Below, piece by piece: positions 13,129 through 24,301 of a stretch of 64,000 bases of DNA. A program made the position numbers and the translations under genes. The notes beneath the pieces were generated by a model, which ran no database searches, was not told where the DNA came from, and saw only the letters and a list, made by a program, of their open reading frames with translations. The DNA is from Myrica gale. Lineage: Eukaryota; Streptophyta; Magnoliopsida; Fagales; Myricaceae. The stretch is from NCBI GenBank assembly GCA_963930655.1, contig OZ005611.1, forward strand, positions 19,269,001 through 19,333,000, in the 5' to 3' direction. Each line of letters begins with the position of its first letter. The stretch's first letter is position 1.

Positions 13129-13545
13129 GTTGGGTTAATTCCTTCAATGCGAAGGAAAGTCTAAGTGAGGGTCTTTACTAAGTCTCAAAACCCTTAGAGT
13201 TTTAACTATTAATCATTGAGAGAAGTTTTAAGTGGTACGGATTGAAGAGAGACATTTTTCTCTCATTCACGCACATGTTTCATAAAAGTCTTGATCCTGC
13301 TTCGTCTGTGGCCCGAACGAGCTAAAATTTGGAGGAGACGTTCATGACATAAAAGAGCTACAATCTGAAAGATGAAGATCAGATTGTGAGCTCGGAAACT
13401 TGGGTTCGTGCTCGTAAGCAGCAACTGCGAGTTTTTGGTATTTTCTCTCTATTTTTTGTTGCATTTGTCAAGATTGATATCATCTTGAAGAGATATGAGT
13501 TGTAGTTTCTAGTTATGACTAAAAAAGACTTTGTATACCTATTAT
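13129..13545 (+). mobile_element. Ty1/copia LTR, truncated at its 3' end
   Basis: Starts TGTTGGGTTAATTCC and matches the LTR ends at 21,424-22,251 and 27,126-27,429 (for example GATTGATATCATCTTGAAG). It stops near the tandem-duplication join and lacks the R/U5-like end TCTCTCAACA. Its first 150 bp are missing from copy B. Confidence 0.55.
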
Positions 13546-14279
13546 TTTGTTCTAATCCAAACACAGTTGTGTTTATCCTTCTCATTTCGAACCAGAGATT
13601 GATGGACCAACAAGGTCATTTTCCCATTCTTTTGCCTATCCGGAGGAAATATCGATGGACCATTTAGGCTTATTAATTTCTCCATTTCTTTTACCTTTTG
13701 GAGCAAATAAGTCACGTATAAACAAGCAGGTGGACAAATGTGGAACCTATTCGGTAGGGTTGCAAGACCATCCCAAACATATATACTCGATCTTAAACGA
13801 AAATGAAGAACCTGATACAAAGTTGCATACAGTCCATATGATGACCCACTCCTAGCTAGCCCAAAGTCCAGTGTCCATTAGCTAGGGTGGTCCTTCATCG
13901 GAGGGTAATCCATTCATATTCTTTTACAAGAGAAATGGGCCAAAGGCGGTTGGTAAATGTGCTTACATACATGTACAGTTTTATGGACAAATCAATGTGC
14001 TCAATATATCTACTCATGCTATATATATAGGTGGGTTTGTGCGCGCGCGGGCACTCTTCTGTGACCGTTTTTATGTGCAACATTCATGCATGTGCTTCTA
14101 CGGCATGCAGTTTAGGTCGATGCACTATTTCCGTTCTACCCCTTTGAGCAAAACATAGTAAAAAGATCAAAGGAAAGTCCATAGCCCAATAATATTATCT
14201 ACGCCTCGTAGGAACCAAGAGATCATCATCCCAAGGACACCTTCGATCGACATCTACAGACTTAGGACTAGAGCGTGTC

Positions 14280-14334
14280 GTTAAAGAAGCACAGTAGGTG
14301 GTGGCCATGCTCTTACTGACCGTGCTTCTTTAAC
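14280..14334. other. Copy-B counterpart of the 16-bp hairpin
   Basis: Same hairpin as at 1,875-1,929. The left arm has A instead of G at 14,293, giving one mismatch against the unchanged right arm, and the loop differs at one base. Confidence 0.55.
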
Positions 14335-17300
14335 CTCTGGTAACCTGCCCTCCGGCCTCTAGCTACAGATGGAACCAAAAACAGTACCGACTACTGTTCA
14401 TCAAATTATTTATGGGCTTAGATATACTTTGCACGAGGGTGATATTGGTTTTTACATTTTATGCTCTTATTTATTATCTTTCTCACAGTACATTAATAAT
14501 ATCTTGTAATCATAACACAAAGTACTTTCAGTCGGCAAGGTGTCATGAATCTAAGGGCACAGCTTTGGGAATAGAAACTATGTAATGTACTGACAATTTG
14601 ATATATTTTGGACAATACACTGATTAAGTTAGCCGACAGATCACCAAAATTCTTTTATTTACATAAGCTTGGAACCATACATAATTAATATTGAACTCAA
14701 TCTTCACATTAATATTGCATAAATAAACTATTAGCTAGAAAGTTCTTTAAATTATAGAAAAAACTATCGGAGGTATATTGGAGTGGAAGTGGGGTTTTAT
14801 CGGAGTTAGTAAAAAAATTGAAGAGATGAATTATTTGACAGAATTTTTTGTGTTTATTGTAATAGAAATAAATGATTTGATAAAAATTATAAATGATTTA
14901 TTTTTTAAAATCAAAATTTTGAGTTAATTTTGGCTAAAATGCTCATTTATGTTGTCTAGTATAACTTACCCAAGCATTACATGTCTCTGACATTCGAACC
15001 ACCTTTAATAGTTTAATATTGTGCTAGTGATGTGTGCGTGCATGCGTAGAAAGAACGCAGACCATGCATCCCCAAGAGCTGACATGGTATCCCAAAATTA
15101 CGCACAGTGCGTATAGGGCACAGGAGACAATAATCTTTCTCTCCTCATTTGTTTTTGTCTCTAGCCAAAGAAACGGGAGCTAAACACAAGTTAGTAGTGG
15201 GTAGCAGTTCTCAACAATTTGCATCCTTTCCTCGACAGTCGACAGAGTAGTGCAAGAATTAAATCTGATCTGTCTTGATCAACAGCGTCACGGCTTTGCA
15301 TGCAGTGGAACAAGTACCTTGCGTGTAATCTTCTCAATGTTTGTGCACTTTCTGCAGGAAATGCGAGGATAAGGTTTATAAATGGGAAGGAGAATGGAAG
15401 AAAGCTGCTGCCTTGGCCTTTTGAAAACGTTTTATCGCTTAAAGATTAAACATGCAAGAGAGAGAGAGTCTGAGATCAGAGCTAGCTTTAGAGCCTTTTT
15501 TTTCCAACAAAGATCGGTCGACTTGGAAGCTTTCATTGTCACCTATAATATGGATTAGTAGCCCTTACAACTGGTTTAATTGATGTGAGAGTGCTTGGTT
15601 TTGTTCGCTCAACAACCTGAACTATGCTTTTCTGTTTCAAGTTTTATAATTATTTGATAATACACCCAAACAAGAAGACGTCAATCGTTGCTCGGGGTTC
15701 AACGGCACAGTGATACTGACGCTCTACCGACTACAGTACGATATATATGGACTTATGTGGGATCATTTTCAACCCTTTTTTTTAGCTCCTTTTCTTTTTT
15801 CCAACCCAAATAGAAGGAGAAGAGGATTACGTATCTAGTATAATTGGGAAAGAGTCCACATGGTCTCAGATATGTGGGTATTTTGATGGGGTTATTTTTG
15901 AGGCTTTCCCTAGACAGTAAAACGTAAATTGTACATATATACTATATAAATGGAGAATCTTCACTTTTACGTAATTTTGTTGCAGGCTGTAGCTAGAGTA
16001 CTGTCTTGAGTTCTTTATTGCATGGATATTGGGATTAGTTGAGTTATTTTGAAAGAGAATTTGACTCTTGAAAGGGAGATAGAGCAGTGAGGGTTCAAAG
16101 TGAAAACCATCATTCTTATATTCTTCAATACATCAAAGACAAAATACCAAACAAACACAAATTCAAGAATTAATTCAATTTTATGCTCTTGTATTAACCT
16201 TTTTTTGCTTCAAGTAGTGTTTTAGGTTGCGGGTAATAATTGTTTTCAGGCAAGCAGGAACCTTAGTAGGAACAGAACCTGAAAAGGATACAGAGATAAG
16301 TCCAAATCCCAATACACTGATTTAGGGTCCGTTTGTTAATTTGTTGTAAAATAAATTTCGTAATTTTTTTACTTGTTTTCGTATATTTGGGAAGCATTTA
16401 AAAATGAATTTCAAGTATAAAGTTTTCAAGTCAACTGTAAAAGTTTTATTATTTTTCAGAAAATAAACTAAGCTCCAATTTTTCGTAAACTATTTTTTTT
16501 TTGAAACATTATAATACGCTACATATCTATGGGCAAAATTCAGTAAGTCTTCATCAAGTTTTAAAATATTTTATTCCTCCTCATATGTTTTAAAAATAAT
16601 CAATTCTTGCATTTCGTTTGATTTGACCGTTAAATGACCGAAATGCCCTTTCAAGATAAAATTATTAAAAATAAAAAATGATATATAAATAAAAAGTAAT
16701 ATTTTTTAAACAAAATTGAATTTGAAGGTTGCATATGATAGAATTATATTATTCTCTTTCTAGACAGTGCAGACACTTCTCCCTTAATTGGCTAATGACA
16801 ATTGAACTGTAGGTACTAATTTTATCTCAAAAGTGTAACTCATAGAACTTCAAGTTGAAATTAGTACCTTAGGGATTGTAATATTAAAATTTTAATAAAA
16901 ACCTGATGCCATACGGATGCCTATGATTGGCGTTCATATGACATCTAAAATTCACGTAAGCATCATGATTTGTCTGTTGGCTAACGACAATAGGATGGTA
17001 GATCGATTTGTTTAAAAAACTTATTATATCAGAAACCCGACAATTGAAATCAATACTTGAGGGACTAAAATGTCAAAAGTGTAAACTACAAATACATGTA
17101 CGATAATTAAGCTTTTTTATGTAAATACGTAAACTAATAAGCGTGTCAAACATAAAAAATATTTTAAAAGAATAACCAAAAACTAAAAATAAATTTTTCT
17201 TGAAAATATTTTAAAAGAATAACCGAATATTGGAAACTAAATTTTTTTACAAAAGAGAATCAATCATCGCATACGCCAAATCCGTGAGATTAAACCCACT

Positions 17301-19252
17301 ACGCCCCCATCCCCTTCAGATCTCCCTTCTGGCCCATTTTCATCGTTCTTCCCTCCCTCTCCTTGTTCTCTTTTTTGTGGGTTTTGTTCAAAATCTTGGC
17401 AGAGATCCCGACGTTTCTGTGCGCCTTTGGTGGATATAGCCTAGCTAGTCGCCATCTTCAACTCCGGTTGAGCTCAGCTCTTCCGGCCCCGCTCCATTTG
17501 GCTGGAACGTGCTGGTCCCTTGCCCCAAGTGCCCGACTTTGTTATTCATTTTTTGGCTTTTTTTGGCTGTCTCTGAAGGTCATGCGCCTCTTGGGAGGCT
17601 TCCCCTGCCTTTGGCGAACCCAACGCCCCCTAGTTGTTGCTTTTCTGGTATCACGTGGGCCCCACGGGCCGCCTGCTGCCACCGCGAGTTTCTTCAGTGC
17701 TTTCTTGGTGGTTCTCAAATTTCTGGCTCGATTTTTTTTTTGTCTTTTGTTGTTTTTTGTTTGTTTCGGCCTTTGTTTTAGCCTTAGTTTTGTTTCTTGT
17801 GTGGTTGTCCCCAACTCCTGGGTGGACTTTTTTTATCCTTTGTAGATATTTTTCGGCCCTCCGTTGAAGCTTTGCAGTGTCCAGGTTGTCTGTGCTTTCA
17901 TTAGTAGCCCATATAGATTTTCGTGGTTAAGTCTACTGTTATCGGCTACCCGCACTTTCTGCCTAGCACAACACAAATAATGGTTTTCCTGATCCCTTTT
18001 GGGATCCTGCTAGTTTTTTTTACAGCCTGGTGATTGTTAGGCCTTATGTAGGATTTTCCTTGTATGGTTTAACTCATGAAATGCAAGCCTAATAACATTA
18101 TTTTGAAAACAAAATAAAACAATAAAAACCCACTAAGCATGAACACAAAGCCAAAAGACTCTATGTAATATTCCCTAAATAGAAAAAAGATTAAAAAAAA
18201 CCTATTGACAACGCCGACCAGGGATGTCAACAACAAGTAGTGATTTGCACTCCGTAAAATCTAAAATCAAAGGATAAAAGCGGATCTACTATCAATAAAA
18301 GAGAAACAAGAGATCTATAGATCTTTCGTCGAAGAGGGGCAGCGATCTAAAATCAAAAGATGAAATCAGATGTACGATCAATAAAGAAGAAGAACCGATG
18401 GCGGCACATTGGCCACATGCGGGACATAAACGTTGTTAAAGTTTTTCAAAAGTAAGTTCTATAATAATTAATATTTTGAGATTTAGCATTTATAAAAAAT
18501 GTCAACATGAAAACTCCCACATTGTGGGAATGTATTTATTAATAAAGATTTTTAACATATATTTGTTATAGTGCAATGCATGGAGACTATAGTGTAGCAC
18601 GTGCCTGCGTGGTGTGTCATGTAGCCCGTAGGGCTGTTCAAAGCCACCGGCACTGGGTTCCCGGTACCCGGCCTAACCGGTGCCGGTGCCGGTGGCCTAG
18701 TTTAGGAGAAATCCGGGGGTTTTCCCAGTTCTCGGTTTACCCGGCACCGGTTCCAGTAAAACTGGGATCCCCTTCCTGGTCTCCCATTTTTTCTTCGACA
18801 GTCACCCCCTGCCTCCCTCTCTCCCTCCCTCCCTCCCCTCCCTCTCCTGCGCACATGCGGTAATTAACCAACTGGTTTAGGCAAGTATCTTGCCCTGGTT
18901 TTCAATTTTCCTCTCTCTTTCACTCTATCTATCGTTTTGCCTTTTATCCTTGCTGCTTTTCCCTCTTTGCAAAATCCAAATCCAAGTTCCGCCCGACATC
19001 CCTTTGATACTCACCCTTTTCATTTTTTCTGTCACCGATACTACACACAATTTATTGAGGTAGATTGGTGATGACCTAGAGATTGGTTTGTTTGTAAGCT
19101 TGTATTTGCTTAACATTCTCACTTCATTTGGCCTGTTGTCCTGTATATTTTCCATTGAAAAAGCAATTGGTTCTGAAAGCAAACTTTTGTTTCTTGTCCT
19201 TTCACTAATACATGTGGCATTGTTCAGATATGTATCATGTGATTCATGTTAT

Positions 19253-19703
19253 GTGCCGACCATGGTCCCTATGTGTCTGGTGCTCACAACACTATAGTAA
19301 CAGCAAGAGCCGAGAAGGACCTTGTTTCAAGTCTCGTCTCAGGTATATACTTTCCATTTACAGATTTTCACTCTCTGAACTTAAGTATTTCAAATTCCAG
19401 AAAGACTGGCTCTTTGTGAGCTGATTTTGTAATGAACTTCCTCAAACAGGTTTGCTTACAATTGGTCCCCGATTTGGTGGTGCCATTGATGATGTTGCTC
19501 GATACTTCAAGGATGCTTATGACAGGGTGAGGGCTGATGGGTATTACCCAGGGATTTATTATTGCAGTGGGCTTCTATCTATTGTCATGCTAAGAAGAAT
19601 CTAACTTGCTATTCCTTGGCTTTATTTTGCAGGGTTTGACACCTTATAAGTTTGTTGAGAGCATGAAAAAGAAGGGCATCCACGTACCAGGAATTGGGCA
19701 CAG
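19253..19703 (+). pseudogene. ACLB: ATP-citrate lyase B subunit, captured internal exons
   Basis: Three exons with canonical splice sites: 19,253-19,342 ([18 protein letters not shown]...), 19,450-19,526 (GLLTIGPRFGGAIDD...) and 19,633-19,703 (GLTPYKFVESMKKKG... to VPGIGHR). They join in frame and closely resemble the citrate-synthase-like part of plant ATP-citrate lyase subunit B, the cytosolic enzyme part that makes acetyl-CoA from citrate. The N-terminal and C-terminal parts of the gene are absent. A weak echo of the next exon may follow near 19,712. Retained introns show genomic capture. It cannot encode a working enzyme. Confidence 0.8.
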
Positions 19704-19849
19704 GTACAGAGAGTTTGAAACTCATGCTTATGTCCTTTCAAAATATTATCATGCTTGTTGTGGCCACACCACAATTCTGTGTGTTTGAAACTCATGCTTT
19801 TAATCCACTACAGTGTAGTTGGGTATTTATGACACTGCAATTAGATGAC

Positions 19850-20478
19850 AAAATCTCTTGGTTTCATTGTGATTTGTCCATCAGAATCAAGAGGTAGGAT
19901 CTGAGGTTTCTTTGTAAACCTGCAGGTTTTAAAAACTGATTTAGGTCCCTTGCCAAAGATTTGCATCTTAGTGAAGAAGTTGAAAGGAAAGTACGTCTCT
20001 TAGATTTCTCTACACTAATTTATGGATTTGCTTGGGTTTGTAGATTATCTTGGGGTCCAAAATCTCTTGTTTTATTGTGATTTGTCCGTCAGAATCAAGA
20101 GGTAGGATCTGAGGTTTCTTTGTAAACCTGCAGGTTTTAAAAACTGATTTAGGTCCCTTGCCAGAGATTTGCATCTTAGTGAAGAAGTTGAAAGGGAAAT
20201 ACGTCTCTCTTAGATTTCTCTACACTATTTTATGGATTTGCTTGGGTTTGTAGATTATCCTGGGGTCCAAAATCTCTTGGTTTCATTGTGATTTGTCCAT
20301 CAGAATCAAGAGGTAGGATCTGAGGTTTCTTTGTAAACCTGCAGGTTTTAAAAACTGATTTAGGTCCCTTGCCAAAGATTTGCATCTTAGTGAAGAAGTT
20401 GAAAGGGAATGCGTCTCTCTTAGATTTCTCTACATTATTTTATGGATTTGCTTGGGTTTGTAGATTATCCTGGGGTCC
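19850..20478 (+). repeat. Tandem repeat, 3 units of about 210 bp
   Basis: Units begin with AAAATCTCTTG at 19,850, 20,059 and 20,269 and each ends near TGGGGTCC. The copies are nearly identical with a few substitutions and one- or two-base gaps. It lies inside the hAT-like element after the ACLB exons, a usual position for element-specific subterminal tandem repeats. Confidence 0.85.
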
Positions 20479-21423
20479 CATTTGAACTTCATCTGGTTGT
20501 TTGAGAGAAAAATGTACAGAAAGCATGAAATTTTAGCAATATTTGATGCTTCATAAACTAATTAATAGTGTCTTTCAATATAATATTCGAATATGCTTAA
20601 AAATGCTTAAATATGTTAAAAAATTGCTCAATATGAATGTAGGATTACCGGAAACCGCCACCGCTAAGGGCCGGTTTTTGCCCTTTACGGTGTAGGTGTA
20701 TGTGACATTTTTTTAAAACCAGCATATCCGGTGTAGGTGCCGATTTTGACCAAAACCGGCACCTACACCGCGGTTAAACAACCATACCTGTAGGACGCTT
20801 TTATACTTGGCACAAACTATGGGAGATTTGAATTCTTCTTTGAGTTATTGTGCGACGCAGTTAACGGGTAGATTAGATTCTTAAAATCCAAGCTTCATTG
20901 TATTCTAAACGAATTTGATTAACTATAAACACAAACTAACTAATGGATCGTTTAAAGAAAGCAACTGTTGTGCTTCGGGAGCATTTTATTTCCTTCATCG
21001 ATTTCTTTTTTCGTTACATACGCGGTTGAAGAGCATGAGGGTCGGGTGAGGGTATCATTTGAATGATTGCGTATCTCTCCGTAGGAAATTGTAAATTGTT
21101 GTTTAAGGAGTACCACGTGCCCTTACGAGGTATGGGTCGGTGCTTGTGAGATGTTTGCACAAGGCATTATGGTCGAGTGTCTTATTCAATTCGGTTTTAG
21201 GGGGGTTTCAACATCAATGTTGGACAGGGAAACCACCCTACTGCAGCTACATAAATAAAAAGGTTCAACACAAAAGCGTGGGGGCTTGGATAAAGAATTT
21301 AAACTAATCATCTGAATATGGGCTAAGGTTTGCTTTTCCCGGCTTTCGTGGATCGGCTGCGAAATTACCATACTTTCCATTTCTCCTACCTTTTGGTAGG
21401 CCTTTAAATTAAGTTAGATCATA

Positions 21424-22251
21424 AAAGTCTTAATCCCGCTTCGTCTGTGGTCCGACCGAGCTGAAAGATGGAGATCAGATTGCAGCTCGTAAACTTGGGT
21501 TCGTGCTAGTAAGCAGTAACCGCGAGTTTTTGGTATTTTCTCTCTATTTTTTGTTGTATCTGTCAAGATTGATATCATCTTGAAGAGATATGCGTTGTAG
21601 CTAGAGAAGACTTAAACTTTAGTTTTATTGCAGGGGCGCGCGTTAGCACTTTACTAATAAGATAGAAAGGGCTTTTAGAGTTCCAATCCAAATGAAAGAA
21701 TAGAGGGCCTGCATTAAGTAAGTGAAGGGACCCATCCCATTGAAGATGGGGTCCGAACGATAGAACATGAGGAGCATTAACTAGTCCTTTTCAAGGTATC
21801 TGATTCTAGTGTGGGACTATTTCACTCTTCATGCTTTTTCTTGTACAGAGAGAACTGATGGGGACTCTCAAGCTTGATTCAATAGGTAAAGACCTATATC
21901 TTCCCTACTTCGTCTTCGCCCTCCTGCCTTTCCAGTAGTGGATTCAGCTCATATTCTAAATTCTTACTTCACGGGATATTCTTACTTGTCGGAGAATCGT
22001 CTTATTATGTCGGAGAAGACTTTGTATACCCATTATGTGGTTGATTGTGGAGATTTTGACTGAACTAGGCCTTGTGATTTTTCTTTCTCATGGTTTTTCA
22101 CGTAAAAGATTGTTTGTGTTGTTTTGGCTTAGTGTGATTGATTATCTTGAGATTATTTTCAGTACATATAATTGTTGAGATTACGCTCTATTTGCTTGCA
22201 TCTAGAGAGAAGAATGATTTCATTGTATGATTGTTGTTATCTCTCTCAACA
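21424..22251 (+). mobile_element. Ty1/copia LTR, 5'-deleted and interrupted
   Basis: LTR sequence shared with 13,280-13,545 and 27,126-27,429, ending TCTCTCAACA at 22,251. Two bases further is TGGTATTGGAGT, a degraded match to the initiator-Met tRNA primer-binding site usual in copia elements (TGGTATCAGAGC). A gag-like start follows at 22,302. The start of the LTR is missing, and a 399-bp insert splits it. Confidence 0.65.
21614..22012. other. 399-bp insert in the LTR, possible organelle DNA
   Basis: Flanked by exact ten-base direct repeats GAGAAGACTT (21,604-21,613 and 22,013-22,022). The related LTRs at 13,5xx and 27,1xx lack it. It has a more balanced base composition than its surroundings and no inverted repeats or open frame. 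Its style is reminiscent of plant mitochondrial intergenic DNA, but this is only an impression. Confidence 0.4.
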
Positions 22252-22301
22252 AAGTGGTATTGGAGTTTGGTTGCCAAGTTATTGGGTTGGTGGTTTGAGT
22301 T

Positions 22302-22685
22302 ATGGAAGCAAATGTGAGTAGAATGGTTAACCTCAATGGTTCAAATTATCACATATGGAAGGAAAAATGGAGGATCTTCTTTATGTAAGAGATTACTACC
22401 TAGCAGTATTTGCTACTGAAAATCCGTATAACAAGTTCGATGTAGAATGAACTTCGTTACATTGACATGTGTGTGAGTATATCAACTAGTGGGTAAATGA
22501 TAATGTTTTGAATAATATTAGTGGAGAGACACATGTACATACTCTATGGAGTAAGCTTGAATAATTGTATGCTAGAAAAACTAAAAATAATATGATGGTT
22601 CTAATTAAGCAGATGATGGCTTTGAGATACTAGGATGAGGCTCCCTTATCTGATCGCCTGAATACATTCTAAGGAATTACTAATG
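22302..22685 (+). pseudogene. Ty1/copia gag, broken
   Basis: Begins MEANVSRMVNLNGSNYHIWK, the typical start of plant copia gag (the NYHIWK-like motif), directly after the LTR and primer-binding site. A stop occurs after 28 codons. Further gag-like stretches follow in other frames (near 22,585: MVLIKQMMALRY) with in-frame stops. It ends abruptly where a MITE begins at 22,686. No protease, integrase or RT was found in the 5 kb to the next LTR fragment. Confidence 0.6.
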
Positions 22686-22995
22686 GGTAATGTCATTGTT
22701 CGCCCCTTAACTATAGATCAATTGCAATTACGCCCCCTAACTATCAGAACTGCGATTTACGTCCTCTAAGTTTCAAACATTCTCAATGTTCGCCCCTTGT
22801 CCAAATTAGATGTTAAGTCTGATGGAAACTCTTGTAAAATGACCGAAATGTCATCAAATACAAAATTACTAAAAATATTAACAATTTTATTTAAAAAAAT
22901 GATGTTAAAAATGTAATTTTTTTAAAATAAAACTACGGAAACTCTATTTCAGTAATCTATATATATATATTTAATTTATTTCTCAAATATTTATT
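22686..22995. mobile_element. MITE, left part
   Basis: Begins GGGTAATGTCATTGTTCGCC and continues with the AT-rich interior of the same family as 24,302-25,930. No matching right end was found, so it is truncated near 22,995. Confidence 0.5.
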
Positions 22996-24293
22996 TATTG
23001 AGTTAATTACAAAAATCCACCTCAAACTTTCTCACTTATGCCAGAATCCCCCATAAACTTTAACTCGTATCAGCCCGACTTCTTAAACTTACACAAACGT
23101 CTCAGTTTCGTTCTTGACTCAGATTTAACGAAACCAAACAACACATTCCGTCACATGTGAGTTCCTTCATATTTAAAAGACCACAATGCCCCCATTAATT
23201 AGAACGTTGAAATTGAAAGGGGAGTTTGTCCCTACCTACGTGTATTTGACAACCCCAACAATCGTTAGTCAAAATACAAGGTTTTCTCACCTGGAACTCA
23301 AGAACCATTTTCTTCCTCATATCAACGGTTTTCTCACTTGAATTAAAACACGCCTGTGTGCATTGAAGAAGCGTTGGAGGTAAGCCACCTAATGCCAAAT
23401 GGTTATATTTTTTTCACTCAAATTGACTTATTTAGGGTTTAGTTCGTTCTCTATTGCTTGCGCATGGGTACACTTTAAGGAGTGGGTAGCGTTAATGTTG
23501 GGAGAAAAGGTGAAAACCAACTTGTTCCCTGCCGTTATTGAAAATGTAAGGTCGGTGTATTGTATTTTTTGAAGTGTCGGTAAGGTCATTGTTGGTAGGG
23601 TCAGTATGCATTATGTGATTTTTGTACTTCTGTTATGTTCTCGAGTGGTCCCCTGCTGTTTGGGAAATGTAGGATTACAAGTAAAAAAAACGGATTGTTA
23701 CCATGTACTTTCCATTATTAAATTGAATTGAATTTTTGCCCTTTATTGAGTAGTCTCATCCCTCCATTATCATGTGCTTCCCGATATTCGTGCACTTGTT
23801 CATCTGTTTGCTAAATTTTTAAGCACCTGCCTTTTGCACTTGACATTTTCTATAAGTCTTGGTAATATAGATATAGGCTAATTGATATGGTGCATTCCTC
23901 AAATGTAAGTCTTAGGATTTTCTATAAGTCTTGGCATTTCTTGCTAATTGTTTGTCTGTTCTCCAATCATTTCTCAACTCGAACGGTTCTTATGGGCATT
24001 ATTACTGCTTATTCATACATGTGAAGATGTTATATCAAAAAGATCAACCATGAATCAAGATGTTATATTTGAAAATGTATCAATTAATGTATTCAGTTTG
24101 ATTAACCCAAGAGACCCCAGGATTATATTAGTTGCACATGGTATAGGATTGTATGCTCTTCACTAACGTCTATTTATTGTATTATGTTATATCTGTTTTG
24201 ATTCAGATACTGTGTTGGGATTCACCAAAAGTAGGTAGGTGAGCAGTAGCTTCTGATCCCCTTCATATTGCTACTTCCAAAAAGGTTAGTACT
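22996..24293. other. Unassigned intergenic DNA
   Basis: No recognisable gene. 22,996-23,170 resembles the edge of another MITE (repeated lines of CCACCTCAAACTTT type). An open frame at 23,948-24,166 (72 codons) has no domain I know. Confidence 0.4.
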
Positions 24294-24301
24294 TTTATTT
24301 C

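Larger units (their letters stand above)
1150..13555. repeat. Copy A of a large tandem duplication
   Basis: By eye this block matches copy B (13,556 onward) collinearly: 1,150-2,360 with 13,556-14,765; 4,546-5,098 with 14,770-15,314; 8,978-11,640 with 15,315-17,960; 11,700-12,742 with 18,110-18,625 plus 20,790-21,430; and 13,280-13,545 with 21,425-22,040. Copy A alone contains 2,361-4,545, the Pack-MULE at 5,099-8,968, and about 540 bp near 12,743-13,280. The join to copy B is direct, near 13,545-13,556, inside a copia LTR. No functional gene was recognised in the shared DNA. Confidence 0.85.
18629..20786. mobile_element. hAT-like element with captured ACLB exons
   Basis: Absent from copy A, where the flanks join near 12,091-12,100. 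The left tip reads TAGGGCTGTTCAAAGCC. The right tip, inverted, reads TATGGTTGTTTAACCGC. TAGGGCTGTTCAAA-type ends are common in plant hAT elements. Both subterminal regions are rich in CCGG/CACCGG repeats in opposite orientation. Flanking GTAGCCCG (18,621-18,628) and GTAGGACG (20,790-20,797) may be a diverged 8-bp target duplication, but a three-base offset leaves the right boundary uncertain. No transposase is present. The interior holds ATP-citrate lyase exons and a triplicated 210-bp repeat. Confidence 0.65.
13556..22040. repeat. Copy B of the large tandem duplication
   Basis: Direct second copy of 1,150-13,555. Compared with A it lacks the 2.2 kb at 2,361-4,545, the Pack-MULE, and about 540 bp of copia LTR and flank. 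It gained the hAT-like element (about 18,629-20,786) and a 399-bp insert (21,614-22,012). The intact empty site of the Pack-MULE is at 15,306-15,314. The short open frames in it (17,230-17,870 and others) are not conserved in frame with copy A and are not called as genes. Confidence 0.85.

Noticed and set aside
17363..17845. 160-codon open frame, the longest in copy B's shared DNA
   Set aside because: The same DNA in copy A (11,100-11,465) is split into short frames; the sequence is hydrophobic, C/T-biased and overlaps other frames of similar length. No domain.
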